The notes beneath the pieces were generated by a model. It made no database searches. It saw only the letters and a list, made by a program, of their open reading frames with translations, and had not been told where the DNA came from. From Pohlia nutans (lineage: Eukaryota > Streptophyta > Bryopsida > Bryales > Mniaceae), in contig CM040089.1 in assembly GCA_022496805.1 (NCBI GenBank), positions 40,098,372 through 40,162,371 on the forward strand: a stretch of DNA of 64,000 nucleotides, read 5' to 3'. Positions 1 to 11,910 of the stretch are shown in pieces. Each line of letters opens with the position of its first letter. Positions within the stretch are counted from its first letter, which is position 1. The position numbers and the translations under genes were made by a program.

Positions 1-1450
1 TGGTAATCCAAGACAATAGAGATATCTATAAAGTAGTTAAAATTATGGATTGTGATGGTGTGTTAGGCCAAAGACGGGACGAATCCCAAGAACATGAAGG
101 CGAGCATGAAGATATATCAGGTGCCAAATAAAAACTTAGTATGAGTTATATTTCTAGAAATTTAAGTTGGGTGATTGAGTTTCATAGGGGATTGGTGCGC
201 GCTGCAAAAATAAAGTTGGAGCAAGGTCCTAACTCCCGATTTAGCAATTAAATTGACAACACTATTTACTTGCTTCGTTGCTTTTCTTGCTTCTTATTAT
301 TTGTTGTTTTTTTCTTACTTCTTACTACTCATTGCTCCAAATTTAGCTATCCTCTGAACAACACTATTCAAGTTCCAGAATCTTACAAACTATTCCCTCT
401 ATTCATAACGCCCAAATCTTGCACCACCCAAAATCTCACAACACTCTTGTACTTTTTGTTTTTCTATGAAAGTAAGGATGGGGAGAAAATTCAAGGTGAC
501 TGACCGGTAAAGTTTACGGATATCTCTAATAGAGCCTTTAGTTTGCCATATAATTATAAATTGTTACACTCAACATCAAGGTTACTTTGGACATAAATTA
601 AATAATTTCTTACAAAAGTGCAAAATAAACCTTTCAAAATTCGACGTCAAAATTCCAATTCAACACCAGATCCTTGTGTACTGTATTGCAAATGATGGGA
701 GGGGTAACTATCCATAGGACTTTGATCCATTCTTCCTATAGGTGCTTTGTAAATAGCATAAGATAATTAAGCAGGAGCAGTCAATGGACGGAATCCATGT
801 GAGAGTCATGACAATGGGGTTTCTACCTTAGAACATCCGCACCCTTCTTCTTCAATTCACCTCTTGACCACTATCATCACATCCAAAATTTGGTGTCACC
901 AGTTATCGTCTCTACACCCTTGAATCGATACGTGTCCTTCTATATAGTCACTGAACCAATCACCAATCACAATGACTATACATGGGTAACCATTGTCCAT
1001 CAATCTAGGATAAAATATCTTCCTAAATTTAGTCATAGAGGGATGTATTCAGATGTCTCTAGATCGTGCTCATATCTAATGTCTCTCTCACCTTCTCTGA
1101 ATATGTATACTAAATTTCATGTAGTTCCCCACCAACATCACTCAATGACAGTCTAAAAATAATAAGTCACTCGCGCATGGATTGTGCAATCAGGATGTGC
1201 AATTAAGAAGAGAAGATAAACTGGTTGAGTAAGATTGGTTTTGAGGGCCTTGAACTCAGTTGCACTATTCAGTGTCACACTCCAAATAAATTGTTGACCA
1301 ACTTATTTTTCAAGAGCTATCAATGCAGAGTGATGGTGGAGATTGATACACTTAGAAATTGTGGTCCACGACAAACGGAAACTGAGTGTAGCAGACCTGA
1401 ATACACTCAGTCTCATTAAACACTCACTCACTCTGGAGTATTTTCTAGAC
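1..1450. other. AT-rich spacer, no gene seen
   Basis: Only short open frames without recognisable domains occur here on either strand. No RNA gene or clear element boundary was found. Confidence 0.5.
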
Positions 1451-1463
1451 TAGTTGAATCTAA

Positions 1464-1623
<160 letters not shown>

Positions 1624-2761
1624 TTTTACCCTGATGACATAGGACGGATCCAAAAAATCTTGGTATACACATCTGGACCATTCACATCCTCTACTAGTGC
1701 AATGTGTAAATGTTGTATGTATTGCCCATTATGTAAACTGGACTAAATTCAGTGTCTCTCTCACCATTTCTTTAGTGCCTTTCACCCAACCGATCCCCAC
1801 ATGGAAGCCTGCCCTGAGCCTGCCATTGCTAGTACAGGGAGCTCATATCAATCCCCTGTGATGCTTACAGGGAACCTTGACCATATTATCAGGCAGTAAT
1901 GGGTACAAGAATGAAGGTTAATTCTTGGTAATCACTTGTTAAATTGAACTGTAACCACTTGCAGAACTTGCTATAAACAGCAGTTTGGCAGTGAATTGGA
2001 TAAGGTTCCTTGTGATCACAATCGCAATCACTTTGAAATGAAATTTGGCACAATCACTTTCTCAATCACTTCGCCTCGAGCACCCGCGCTCTGTAGTGAT
2101 GAAAGCAAATAAATAAGATTTGGCACAATCACAATCACTTTGGAATCCTGCAATTACACGTGATCGATCGAACCTAGTTCTTCATTTCTACCTCTGATTG
2201 CATCAGCTGCTTATCGATACTTTCTTCACCATACAAGTCGAGAGTGGAATTTGGTTCTGGTTTTTGACATGAAGACAAGCGAAGGTTGAAGCTTTGGCAC
2301 CCCAAAAGACAGGTTGCAGAAGAAGAAAGGAAGGAGATAGATTAAAGATGCCAAAATTCAAGAAGATATATGTACTTAAAATCTTGTCTTTTGGGTGCAA
2401 AATGTGCTGAAAGGATTCACTCGGTGCTGCTTTTTTTCCATACGGTGTGCACAACTTCAATATGACAATGTGTGAAACTTACAAATCCAAATGGCCTAAT
2501 TTTTGTTGGAGTGTCTCACTTAACTTCCAAACTTTCTGTAGGAGAAAACTGAACTCTAACTACCATGTTTAGGGACTGTACCACGTCTTGGTAGGGACTG
2601 TAACAGAAGGAGGCACCACTTTGTCCACAGGAGTCAAGGTGGGTCCTTTAACACATTTGCACCCTTTTGAGTGTTTTTTTTAATAAATTTTACATTACAG
2701 GTTCTTGAAAGTAGCTGGAATCAGTTCATGAAATGAGAATTTTGAAAAACTCTATACAGCA

Positions 2762-3530
2762 GGGCGTTTGTATGTTACGGTCCACTAACTCCTCTTGGTG
2801 AACTAACTACATTTTGGTGCACTTTGAGCATTTTGTCTAGAAAGCTAACTTTCAAATCAATTTGGAAATTATGGAGCAATGATTCAGTGAAAATTGAGTG
2901 AACTAACTTCTAGATTTATGTACATATTATCCAGAAAAGAAAATATTAGAATGTTCAAATGATTATATATTGAAGATTTTGAGTATCAAAACTCCCAAAT
3001 TAATACCAGTTTTACATCAAACTTTGAATGTAAATATAGCTCACTTTGATTCTATATTAAAATCTAAAAAAAGAAAACTTACAAATTTTCATTAAAAAAA
3101 GATATCCATCAAAAAAATTCTTAAAATAGAGAAAGAACTAATCCCTCCCAAGAATAACACATTTTAAAATTTGAAACTTTAAACAAAAAAGAAATTTAAA
3201 AATTGGAAGATACTTTTATTCACAAATTTAAACACTGAAAAAATTCATAGCTCAAAATTCCATCCACAACCTTTTATTCTCCTTCTCTTTTAGAATTTAG
3301 AGTGCATATTATGCACTAATTTACTCTTTGTTTAATCCTACTTTAAAATATAATGCCGAATTTTAATTTTCTATCAAATTTTTTTTCTCTTTTGTCGATA
3401 CGGTCCATCCTACCACTTTAGATTTCACAAAAATATTTTTCCCTCTCTGAAATGGATTTTCAAATTCTCAAAATCTTCAAAAGAGTGCATACGGACAAGA
3501 ATTCTAGTGGATTGTACCATACAAACGCCC
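2762..3530. mobile_element. Non-autonomous TIR element, ends GGGCGTTTGTATG
   Basis: The left end at 2762 and the reverse complement of the right end at 3530 share GGGCGTTTGTATG followed by a closely similar TAC..TCCACTA stretch, giving TIRs of roughly 27 bp around a 769-bp AT-rich body without an ORF. No convincing target-site duplication was found, so the superfamily is open. The GGGCGTTTG start resembles plant hAT or Harbinger-type ends. Confidence 0.6.
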
Positions 3531-4093
3531 AACATCTCATCTTGACGTCCCTTACTGTTCCTGAACCATCACTGTAAGTTGGTTGCTGATGCACAAGGCT
3601 CATTGGTTGAAAAGTGTGGCTGTTTCAAAAGCGTGGTTGTGAAAAAGTAGATTGGAAGTTGGATAATTGTACAGGAGTTGATGACTCACAAGCTAGCTAC
3701 TCAAGTTTTTCGCATAGTTGAAAGTATAAGGCTTTAGAAAAAGTCAACTTAAAAAAAACCAAAAACTTAACAAGTTTCAAAAAAATCAAACATTTGGAGA
3801 AACTTCAAAAATTCATAACTTATTTATATAATATCCAAATAACACATCTTTTTAGTGTGTTAAAATCTTCTATAAAATGGGGACTTGATTCACCAATTTT
3901 TGGTTGTTTGATGATCTTGTTGATGATAGTAAATACACTCAAGAGCTGAAAACCATGGAAATGAAGAAACTACCTTATATTGCAGTTGGGCCAATGAATG
4001 TGATATCTATAACATTAGCGACATTCTCTTCTACCTACAGCAATCATGACATATCCACAAGATGAGGCTAACATCATGGGTTGATTTGAATGG

Positions 4094-4255
4094 CACTACT
4101 AGCAAAGGCGTCGCTTCTCACTCAAAACAGTGTCAGAGTTCTTATCCTACGTGACGAATTGCACACACCAAGTCTTGAGCGCCTCCACAGGGAGTGCGAA
4201 GTGGCGCCGTTTGACTCACCTACAGAGTGAAAAACGACGCCTTCTCCTTGTAGTG
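4094..4255. mobile_element. CACTA-type MITE with TGG target duplication
   Basis: The element starts CACTACTAGCAAAGGCGTCG and ends in the imperfect reverse complement, finishing TAGTG. It is 162 bp, non-coding and far more GC-rich than its surroundings. The three bases TGG occur on both sides (4091-4093 and 4256-4258), which fits the 3-bp target duplication of CACTA (En/Spm) transposons. A CACTA transposase elsewhere in the genome would have to mobilise it. Confidence 0.85.
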
Positions 4256-5361
4256 TGGTTCCATATTCTTACGTAAAATGGAGGACTATGGAGTCGTAAT
4301 TTCAGTAACTTTCCCTCATCGGCTCCTTCCTGTGTGTCGAGATTTTGATGCACCATTTACAGATGTAGAATTGCAGGTGGCCGCATTCTAATGATCTGTA
4401 ATTAATGCGTTCACTCTTGCACACACCGCGACTTGCCCATGCATGAATGTGCATGGCAAAGATTGTTGCACAATCATGTCAGGTACAAAACTGTAAAAGC
4501 ATGATGTCCATAGCAACTCATCAGGCATAAAGTTTGTTTGGATATATGTTGAATTCAACATTCGAACAGCAGTGCTTTAAATGCAAAACCGAATGTCAAA
4601 GGGTCATGGATTCCGATGGATAAGGTAACCACATCTGATTGTGATGGTGTTGCAAAACTGACTTCAATAGATTCCTGTCTAATGTGAACACATTTTGAAC
4701 ATACAAACTTATGTAGTAGCCAATTTTTTTTTGGGCGAGTTTTCACCAGAATCTTACTTGATTTTGGGAGTGGCTACTTTTACACTAGAAAGAATGGGCA
4801 AAAAGTGGATGACATTGCCAAAGTTTTTTCAAAAAAATATTGAAATCGCCACTATTTGGATGAATGTGCCTTTTTATACACAATTTTTTGGATGATTCTA
4901 TCTATTTTTTCCTTACCTGGCTAGCGCATGTCACTCTACCAATGGAAAAACTAAACAAATTAGTTGGAACATACAGTCAAATTTGGATACAACTATAGTG
5001 AACAATATTGAAATTCATAGTTTATTCATATGGGCCGAAAAAAGAATACATGCTAAGAGAATCTAGAATCCAATTTAAATTATCAACAAGATTCAACACA
5101 AACATAGAGAGTTTAAAAATAGAAATCATTCTCAGATGTTTACTAGGAAGTATTTTAAGTGTGGTAACTCTATGTACTTCAATGTTTCTCCCTTGAATAA
5201 CAAATGGTCCCAAGACTACTTGAACTTAATTCAAGCATGCATACTTCTATACAATCATTTTTTTCCACTAAATTTTAAACCTTAACCCGTCTAAAGGACA
5301 GAGCTTCTTGTTTCCTTGTCAATTTGTCCCATAATGAGCTTCATGTTTGCTCAAACTACTA

Positions 5362-5663
5362 CTCCGAATGGCGTATTTAGTGTCAAAGGACATTATTTAA
5401 TTTTCAGGAGAATGATATAGAGTCCTTGTAAGAAAAGAATGAATGTAGTGTCCCAATGACATATGACAACTTTATAATAAATATGACATGCCACCCCATG
5501 TCACTCTCATTACTTGGAAAGAACATGGCACTCTCAATGAAAGTGAGAATGACAAGTGGCAAACTCCTATGTAGTGTCAAGGGACACCATTTATCTTCAC
5601 CCTTGAACGAATTGTGGTAAAAAAACATCAATTCTCCTCAAACACTAAATACGCCATTCAATG
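5362..5663. mobile_element. Short TIR element, probable TA-target MITE
   Basis: A perfect 18-bp inverted pair, GAATGGCGTATTTAGTGT at 5366-5383 and its reverse complement at 5642-5659, lies just inside TA dinucleotides at 5360-5361 and 5664-5665. The 302-bp body is non-coding. Size and TA flanks suggest a Tc1/mariner-type (Stowaway-like) MITE; the outermost four bases of the two ends differ. Confidence 0.65.
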
Positions 5664-5728
5664 TACTCCTACAGGTCCATAGTATTGTCCTCAAGGTCCA
5701 CACCATTGGACTGCATCATCGGAGTTAA

Positions 5729-6300
5729 ACCCTAAAAGACCAAGGCTGATTTTTCAAATTCGGTCAGCTTAATGAGTATTGATCCTCAATTTTTGAGATT
5801 TTTGGTGGTGATTTTACTCTTTGTAACGAAGATGGGATGGCAATTTGGGTATGTAGGTGATGTATAGATCAGAAGATACAATCATGCAAAGGTGAAAAAC
5901 CTAACTGCGGGCAACTCCTGAAAATTTGCATACAATGAGCTATGCATCTAAATTTTGTACACAATGAGCTAACACCCCCATATACACAACTGTCAAACTC
6001 ATTTCACCAAATTAAAGACTAAAATTTGCATTTTGGGCATTTTCAAAAAGTTTCAAACTCAGGCATGGAGCCAAAAAAAAGAAGTACAACCAACTTTGTA
6101 ACTTATAATCTTACTATCAAGGAACCTTGAACGGTTGAAAATTTGTACGTGCTAATAAATTCAAGTTGGTTGAAATATACTAGGGTTGAATCAGTCAAAA
6201 AGGTTTTACATCAAAAACTATTTACCTTTTTCTGAGAAGGGAGTACTTTTAGGCAGCTTTGGAGTGTTTGGAGAGAAACAAAGTTGTGGTCCTTTCGGGG
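5729..6300 (+). mobile_element. TTAA-flanked element (family of 58,535-59,101)
   Basis: TTAA flanks the element at 5725-5728 and 6301-6304; the ends read ACCCTAAAAGACC and, on the other strand, CCCCGAAAGGACC. The 572-bp non-coding body is an inverted copy of the element at 58,535-59,101: the stretch on tilted TATACACAA and TTGGTAAAATGAA motifs recurs there in reverse. It belongs to the TTAA superfamily that dominates this window. Confidence 0.85.
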
Positions 6301-6661
6301 TTAAGTCTTTTATTTTTAGGGTACATGAAGCTTATTATGAGATAGAGAATTACATGCATAGTGCATAAGCATTGATAGTGTGTCTCTCAACAATTTGAAT
6401 TAATTCATTCATTCGTAATGTGGGTCCATGTGTCAGCTCCTAGGATGTCCATGTTATACCCATGGGTGTTACCTCCTAGGACATCCATGTTATACCCATG
6501 GGTTTCAAAAACACTCCAGGACATCAACTAAATATTGGTTCTTGTTGTTCCCCATGCACTATACAACTACAAACTCTAAACTATTGTAAACATGAGAGAA
6601 AGTTGAGATCTTCAACATAACATTCAGTAGCCTCTGTAACTGCTACCTTCTCCCAATAGAA

Positions 6662-6969
6662 TGATGTGGAATATCCCACATCATTTCATCCCCCCATCAC
6701 AAATTTGCCCCTTGCGGAGTTCAACATCTACTCAATGTTAAAACAATCCCTGCGTTATTCAATGTTGCATCCATATATATAAACATCTACTACATGTTGT
6801 GTCAATAGTTGTTGGTTCAATAGCTATTGACACAACATATAATAGATGTTGTTTATATATGGAGGCAACATTGAACAACGAAGGGATTGTTTTAACATTG
6901 AGTAGATGTTGAACTCTACAAGGGGCAAATTTGTGATGCCAATGAAATGATGTGGGATATTCCACATCA
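6662..6969. repeat. Long hairpin (foldback MITE), about 308 bp
   Basis: Two arms of about 147 bp are near-perfect reverse complements around a short loop near 6809-6821. Each arm tip carries a smaller palindrome, GATGTGGAATATCCCACATC on the left and a variant on the right. It is non-coding. Related tip sequence (GTGTGGGATATTCCACACC) recurs alone near 58,468. A transcript crossing it would fold into one long duplex. Confidence 0.9.
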
Positions 6970-7998
6970 CATCAATAGCTATGGGGGCAGGTGACATTAA
7001 GCAAGAGCAATCAACCATGGTGAATAGTAATCAAAAGCACTCACTCAATCACAATTCAACAGTGCTTTGTAATTGTTTATTTGATTCAATAGTCCATTTA
7101 ATTACAAATCACTGGTCACTCCATATATAAAGGTGGATGAAACTAAAAGGCACCCTCTTGGAGGGCTACTGAATGTTATTGAATAGTACACAATACACTA
7201 GTGTAACAATACTCAAGCAAACATGCTCACTGAGTACCTTAAATCCAGGGTGCAGTGGTAACTACCAAAGATGAAATCACCAAGAGAGCTCCCCGCAGAC
7301 TTTTGCCAGAGAAGAAAGAAGAGAAAGTTCATTGGCTATGAAAAAAGAATGATGTCAGTTTAGGATTCGACGTTTTATATGGAGACCCTGGGTTTAACGA
7401 CCTCACAGATGAGATATGATCCCTAAAACAAACAAACATTTCAAGTATTCAACTGAACATACTTGGCTCTCAGAAAGCAAGCATCCCAGGCAACATTTGC
7501 AAAACACAAAAGAGAGCCATTCCTCTTCTTATAGCTCGATAGAAATATTACACCCTAGATGAAAATCTCTAGCACAATGTTCAAAATTCTTACATAATAT
7601 GTAGTTGATTGCAATTCACACGAATAGAAGATCGAATTTGCAGACCTTTATGTTCTCCAGAATTGCGCCCATCATCTGTCTACAAAATCCTAATAGATCC
7701 ACAACAACAATCTTAATCATCATTAGAAGAAACATCACTCGCTTAGATTAGAGATGCATGCCTAAAAAGACCCACAATTAGTCTAGTTCATCATGTGGAG
7801 TTTTCTCGAGGGTCTTTTTGTTAGTCTACGGGGGCAGTATTTCTATTACACCAATTATTGCCATTACTGTGAGTCACAGAATTAGTGTGAAATTTCCCAC
7901 CAATTCTCAATTAGTGTGAGACTTTATACACAATCATCACTACTCACTGTGAAAATTCTCAATTACTGTGAGTCGCACTTTGTTCTAATACCACAATT

Positions 7999-8029
7999 AA
8001 CACTGAATTAGGAATTTTTGCACTTGGCC
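7999..8029 (+). repeat. Left TIR of two-gene element copy 1
   Basis: Thirty-one bases ending GCACTTGGCC. They continue into AAGTGC, so the junction GCACTTGGCCAAGTGC is a perfect 16-bp palindrome. Confidence 0.85.
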
Positions 8030-8387
8030 AAGTGCATTGTCCGATGGCCACAATGGTGCAAAATTTGCACTATTTTGAATTTTTACTCCCCTGAATTTCA
8101 TATATTTTCATTTTCAAAATGACAACACATTCATTCATATCAAATTTGCCATGTATTAAAAGAAAATCAAACATAATGTGCAATATTGTTTTATTACTAT
8201 CCGATAGAAAACCAAAACAAAACACTTCATTCCATATATAAATGAAAGCACGCACTACAAAGTAAATAATATTTGCACTATTCTACTACATCAAAGGGTT
8301 CCACCTACAGTACTTTCCCAATCTGTACTACTGCTCCATCTCTTGGGTCTCATGAATCACATGAGAGGACTGAGTTTCTACCTCCTC

Positions 8388-8840
8388 TCATGTTTCGCTC
8401 TCCAACTGCTGCTCCTTGATTAGTGCTCTAATCTCTGAAGGGGTTCTAGGATCAGCATAATCCAATGCTCTCGTGACCATGGCTTCCGCCACTAGAGAAG
8501 GAATGCTACCCACGTTTAAGTCACCCTCTAAAATGGAGGCGACCTGCTCATATGTGTAGTTACCCTCTTCTCCCACACGACGGTACTTCACTCCCTCGAG
8601 GTCATGGTACAATCCGTCATCTCCAAGCGTCATACGATGATCTGCCAAAGCCCATGCAAATGATAGCGTCGTAGACTCCGTACCAGTAGTCACTCATTAT
8701 GAAGATAACACCACTGAGCTCGGTGCATCAATTACATCTGAGAACGAAGTTGCTGCCTCCATAGGTTCTTCGGGTACCTCTGGAACATCACAAATACCAG
8801 ACGGAGCACTTTGGAATGTAGCACCTATAACCTCAAGGGG
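8388..8840 (-). pseudogene. Gene A of two-gene element, copy 1 (last exon, broken)
   Basis: The open part (8388-8693, about 100 codons) contains FAWALADHRMTLGDDGLY, KYRRVGEEG and a C-terminal stretch PRTPSEIRALIKEQ. These align with gene A of copy 2 (FHWALPDRDMTLAADGFY, RYRRHGIGG, PETPADVRARLEEQ), roughly half of positions being identical. Upstream the same frame continues for about 45 more codons but is cut by adjacent TAA and TGA codons at about 8694-8699, with no ATG in between, so this copy is broken. It is transcribed towards the left TIR. I do not recognise the protein family; it is acidic and lacks visible membrane segments or catalytic motifs. Likely the terminal coding exon of a spliced gene whose 5' exon lies beyond the tandem array near 10.8-10.9 kb. 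Confidence 0.6.
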
Positions 8841-10630
8841 CCCATAACCTCAAGGGGCCCATAACCTCAAGGGGCCCTAACAATTTTTTGTCTTTTGAAT
8901 TGCAAAAATCAACCTCAAATTTGAACATTTATGACACAATTTGCTAAATTTAGAAAAATGTGACTTGAAATTTGAGAACCCAACATGAAATTAGGGTGCC
9001 CCTAACTTCAAGGGGTCCCAACGAGTTTTTTGTCTTTCGAATTGGGCAAATCTACATCAAATTTGAGAAGTTATGGGTAAATTTGCTAAATTTAGCAACT
9101 TTTCACTTTAAACATCGGAACCTATCAAGAAATTTGGGCTCTCCTAACCTCTACGAGCCCTAACGAATTTTTTGTCTTTCGAATTGGGCAACTGTACATC
9201 AAATTTGAAAAGTAATAGCAAAATTTGCTAAATTTAGCAACTTTTTTTGATAAATATCAGAACCCATCAGGAAATTTGGACTCCCCTAATCTCTACTAGC
9301 CCTAACGAATTTTTTGTTTTTCGAATTGGGCAACTATACATCAAATTTGAAAAGTAATAGCAAAATTTGCTAAATTTAGAAACTTTTCACTCTAAATATT
9401 GGAACCCATCAGGAAATTTGGACTCCCCTAACCTCTACGAGCCCTAACGAAATTTTTGTCTTTCAAATTGGGCAAATCTACATCAAATTTGAGAAGCTAT
9501 GGCTAAATTTGCTAAATTTAGCAACTTTTCATGATAAATTTCGGAACTCAACATGAAATTTGGATTCCCTTAACCTCTACAAGCCCTAACAAATATTTTG
9601 TCTTTCAAATTGGGCAAATCTACATCAAATTTGAGAAGCTATGGCTAAATTAGCTAAATTTAGCAACTTTTCATGATAAATTTCGAAACTCAACATAAAT
9701 TTTGGATTCCCCTAACCTCGACGAGTCCTAACGATTTTTTTGTCTTTCGAATTGTGCAAATTTACATCAAATTTGAGTTGCTATGGCTAAATTAGCTAAA
9801 TTTAGCAACTTCTCATGATAAATCTCGGAACCCAACATGAAATTTGGATTCCCCTAACCTATACGAGTCCTAACGATTTTTTTGTCTTTTGAATTGTGCA
9901 GATTTACATCAAATTTGAGTTGCTATGGCTAAATTTGCTAAATTTAGCAACTTCTCATGATAAATCTCGATACCCAACATGAAATTTGGATTCCCCTAAC
10001 CTCTACGAGTCCTAACGATTTTTTTGTCTTTCGAATTGTGCTAATTTACATCAAATTTGAGAACCTATGGCTAAATTAGCTAAATTTAGCAACTTCTCAT
10101 GATAAATCTCGGAACCCAACATGAAATTTGGATTCCCCTAACCTATACGAGTCCTAACGATTTTTTTGTCTTTTGAATTGTGCAGATTTACATCAAATTT
10201 GAGTTGCTATGGCTAAATTTGCTAAATTTAGCAACTTCTCATGATAAATCTCGATACCCAACATGAAATTTGGATTCCCCTAACCTCTACGAGTCCTAAC
10301 GATTTTTTTGTCTTTCGAATTGTGCTAATTTACATCAAATTTGAGAACCTATGGCTAAATTAGCTAAATTTAGCAACTTCTCATGATAAATCTCGAAACC
10401 GAACATCAAATTAGGATTCCCCTAACCTCTACGAGCCCTAATGATTTTTTAGTCTTTTGAATTGTGCAAATTTACATTAAATTTGAGAAATTATGAAAAG
10501 AATTGCTAAATTTAACAACTTTTGTCTATGAATCTTGGAACCCAACATGAGATTTGGGTGCTCCTAATCTTTAGGGTCCCTAATGAATTTTTTGATTCAA
10601 AATTAAGATATCTATGAGAAAATTGAGTTC
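8826..10630. repeat. 142-bp AT-rich tandem array, about 12 units
   Basis: Monomers begin near CCTAACCTCTACGAGCCCTA at about 8999, 9143, 9285, 9427, 9569, 9711, 9853, 9995, 10,137, 10,279 and 10,421. Most contain the perfect palindrome TTGCTAAATTTAGCAA. Units starting at 9853/9995 and 10,137/10,279 form a repeated 284-bp dimer, a higher-order repeat. The left edge (8826-8880) is a triplicated AACCTCAAGGGGCCC motif. The array fills the presumed first intron of gene A. Confidence 0.95.
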
Positions 10631-10783
10631 GTAGGACTAAATATGTTAAATTTAGCAACTGGTGCCTAATTGTACGATGCACATGTGATGTTCAAAATGC
10701 AATTGTACATTACTACGTGTATTTAAAAATAAAATAAAATGATTCGAGGTGAAAACAATACGAAATTCCGGAATTAATGCCTA

Positions 10784-10934
10784 CCTTTACTTGTTATGCG
10801 TAATGACGTTCGCTCCAATGAATCAAGCCTAAAATGATTGAAACAAAACAAAGGTTAAAAGCATCGTACACATGCATTTTGGAAAACAATTACTAAAAGA
10901 ATATCACATGTGTGTCCTAATATGCTTATATATT
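10784..10934 (-). promoter_or_regulatory. Putative gene A promoter and 5' exon, copy 1
   Basis: On the minus strand a TATA-like AATATATAA (10,926-10,934) lies about 145 bp before a splice-donor-like AAAG/GTAGGC with intron start at 10,784. Copy 2 has the same arrangement, a TATA run then a donor about 175 bp on. The exon between them would be untranslated. Inferred from position only. Confidence 0.4.
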
Positions 10935-11065
10935 GAGCATTACAACCCCTAGTTAGTGCCATTTGCAAAAAAACAAGAGTGTGACAACATACCTTTGAGA
11001 GGTAAAGTGAGATATAGAGTGGGGAAGATGGGCATTACATAGACACGGGGTTTCAAAAGTCACGC

Positions 11066-11280
11066 TTGTCCCTTAGGCGCGTCCTCCCATAGGACGCGCC
11101 TTCTCAACCCGGCGGAGTTCCGCGGGATTGAGAAGGGCCAGCTGCCCTTTGGCCTAGCCCGGCCAACCGGCCAGGCCGGGCCAGCTGGCCCCTGACCCAC
11201 CCCGTCCCGCTGGCAACGGGTGGGCCACCTGCAGCAGCAGTTAGCAGCTAACCGCAGTTAGCAGTTAATTGCAACTGCAG
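11066..11280. promoter_or_regulatory. GC-rich block with strong hairpins, copy 1
   Basis: In AT-rich surroundings this block holds a perfect hairpin GGCGCGTCCT/AGGACGCGCC, a second stem built on CTTCTCAA and TTGAGAAG, and a GGCCAGCTG/CAGCTGGCC pair. Copy 2 has an equivalent block at 44,866-44,991. It sits between the start of gene A and the T-rich tract, so it may be part of a shared bidirectional promoter. Confidence 0.5.
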
Positions 11281-11428
11281 AATCTTTATTTTAAAAAAAT
11301 AAAATTATTTTAAAAAAATAAAATTATTTTAAAAAAATAAAATTATTTTTCAAAAATAAAATTATTTTAAGTTTTTTTTTTTAATTAATTTTTTAAAATT
11401 AAATGTTATTCATATGTAATATAATTTC

Positions 11429-11492
<64 letters not shown>

Positions 11493-11910
11493 AAATTTTT
11501 AAGATTTAAATTTTTTAGTCATCATTAAATTTTTTTTATTGTTGAAATTTTAAGTTCTTTTTTATGTTTTTGGTTTATTTTATTCTCATTGTATCTTTGA
11601 AATTATTGAACTTGTAATTTTTTTATTTTTTATTTCTTTTGTTTTTGACTTTCTAAATATCTGAAAAATTGATGCATAATCTTTGATATTTAAAAAATAA
11701 TTAAATTTATGAATGGTTAAACTTTAATTTTTTTTCAATATTTGTTTACTTGTAGAATTTTTTATTTGTATATTTTTAAAATTTGTAAATTTAAGAAAAA
11801 ATTAAATGTTGTAAATTTTATAGTATTTTGGAATTTGTAAATTTGTAAAATCTGTAAATTTTTGAAATTCTAAAATTCTAAAATTCTAAAATTTTAGTTT
11901 TCTTCTTTTG
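11281..11910. repeat. A/T-rich low-complexity tract with long poly(T)
   Basis: Repeats of ATTTTAAAAAAATAAA are followed by an uninterrupted poly(T) run of over 50 bases (about 11,431-11,485) and further T-rich sequence. It matches in position the T-rich tract of copy 2 at 44,990-45,540. Confidence 0.9.

Noticed and set aside
8826..10630. CRISPR array or centromeric satellite
   Set aside because: Monomers are contiguous without spacers, and the array is confined to one transposon copy and under 2 kb.
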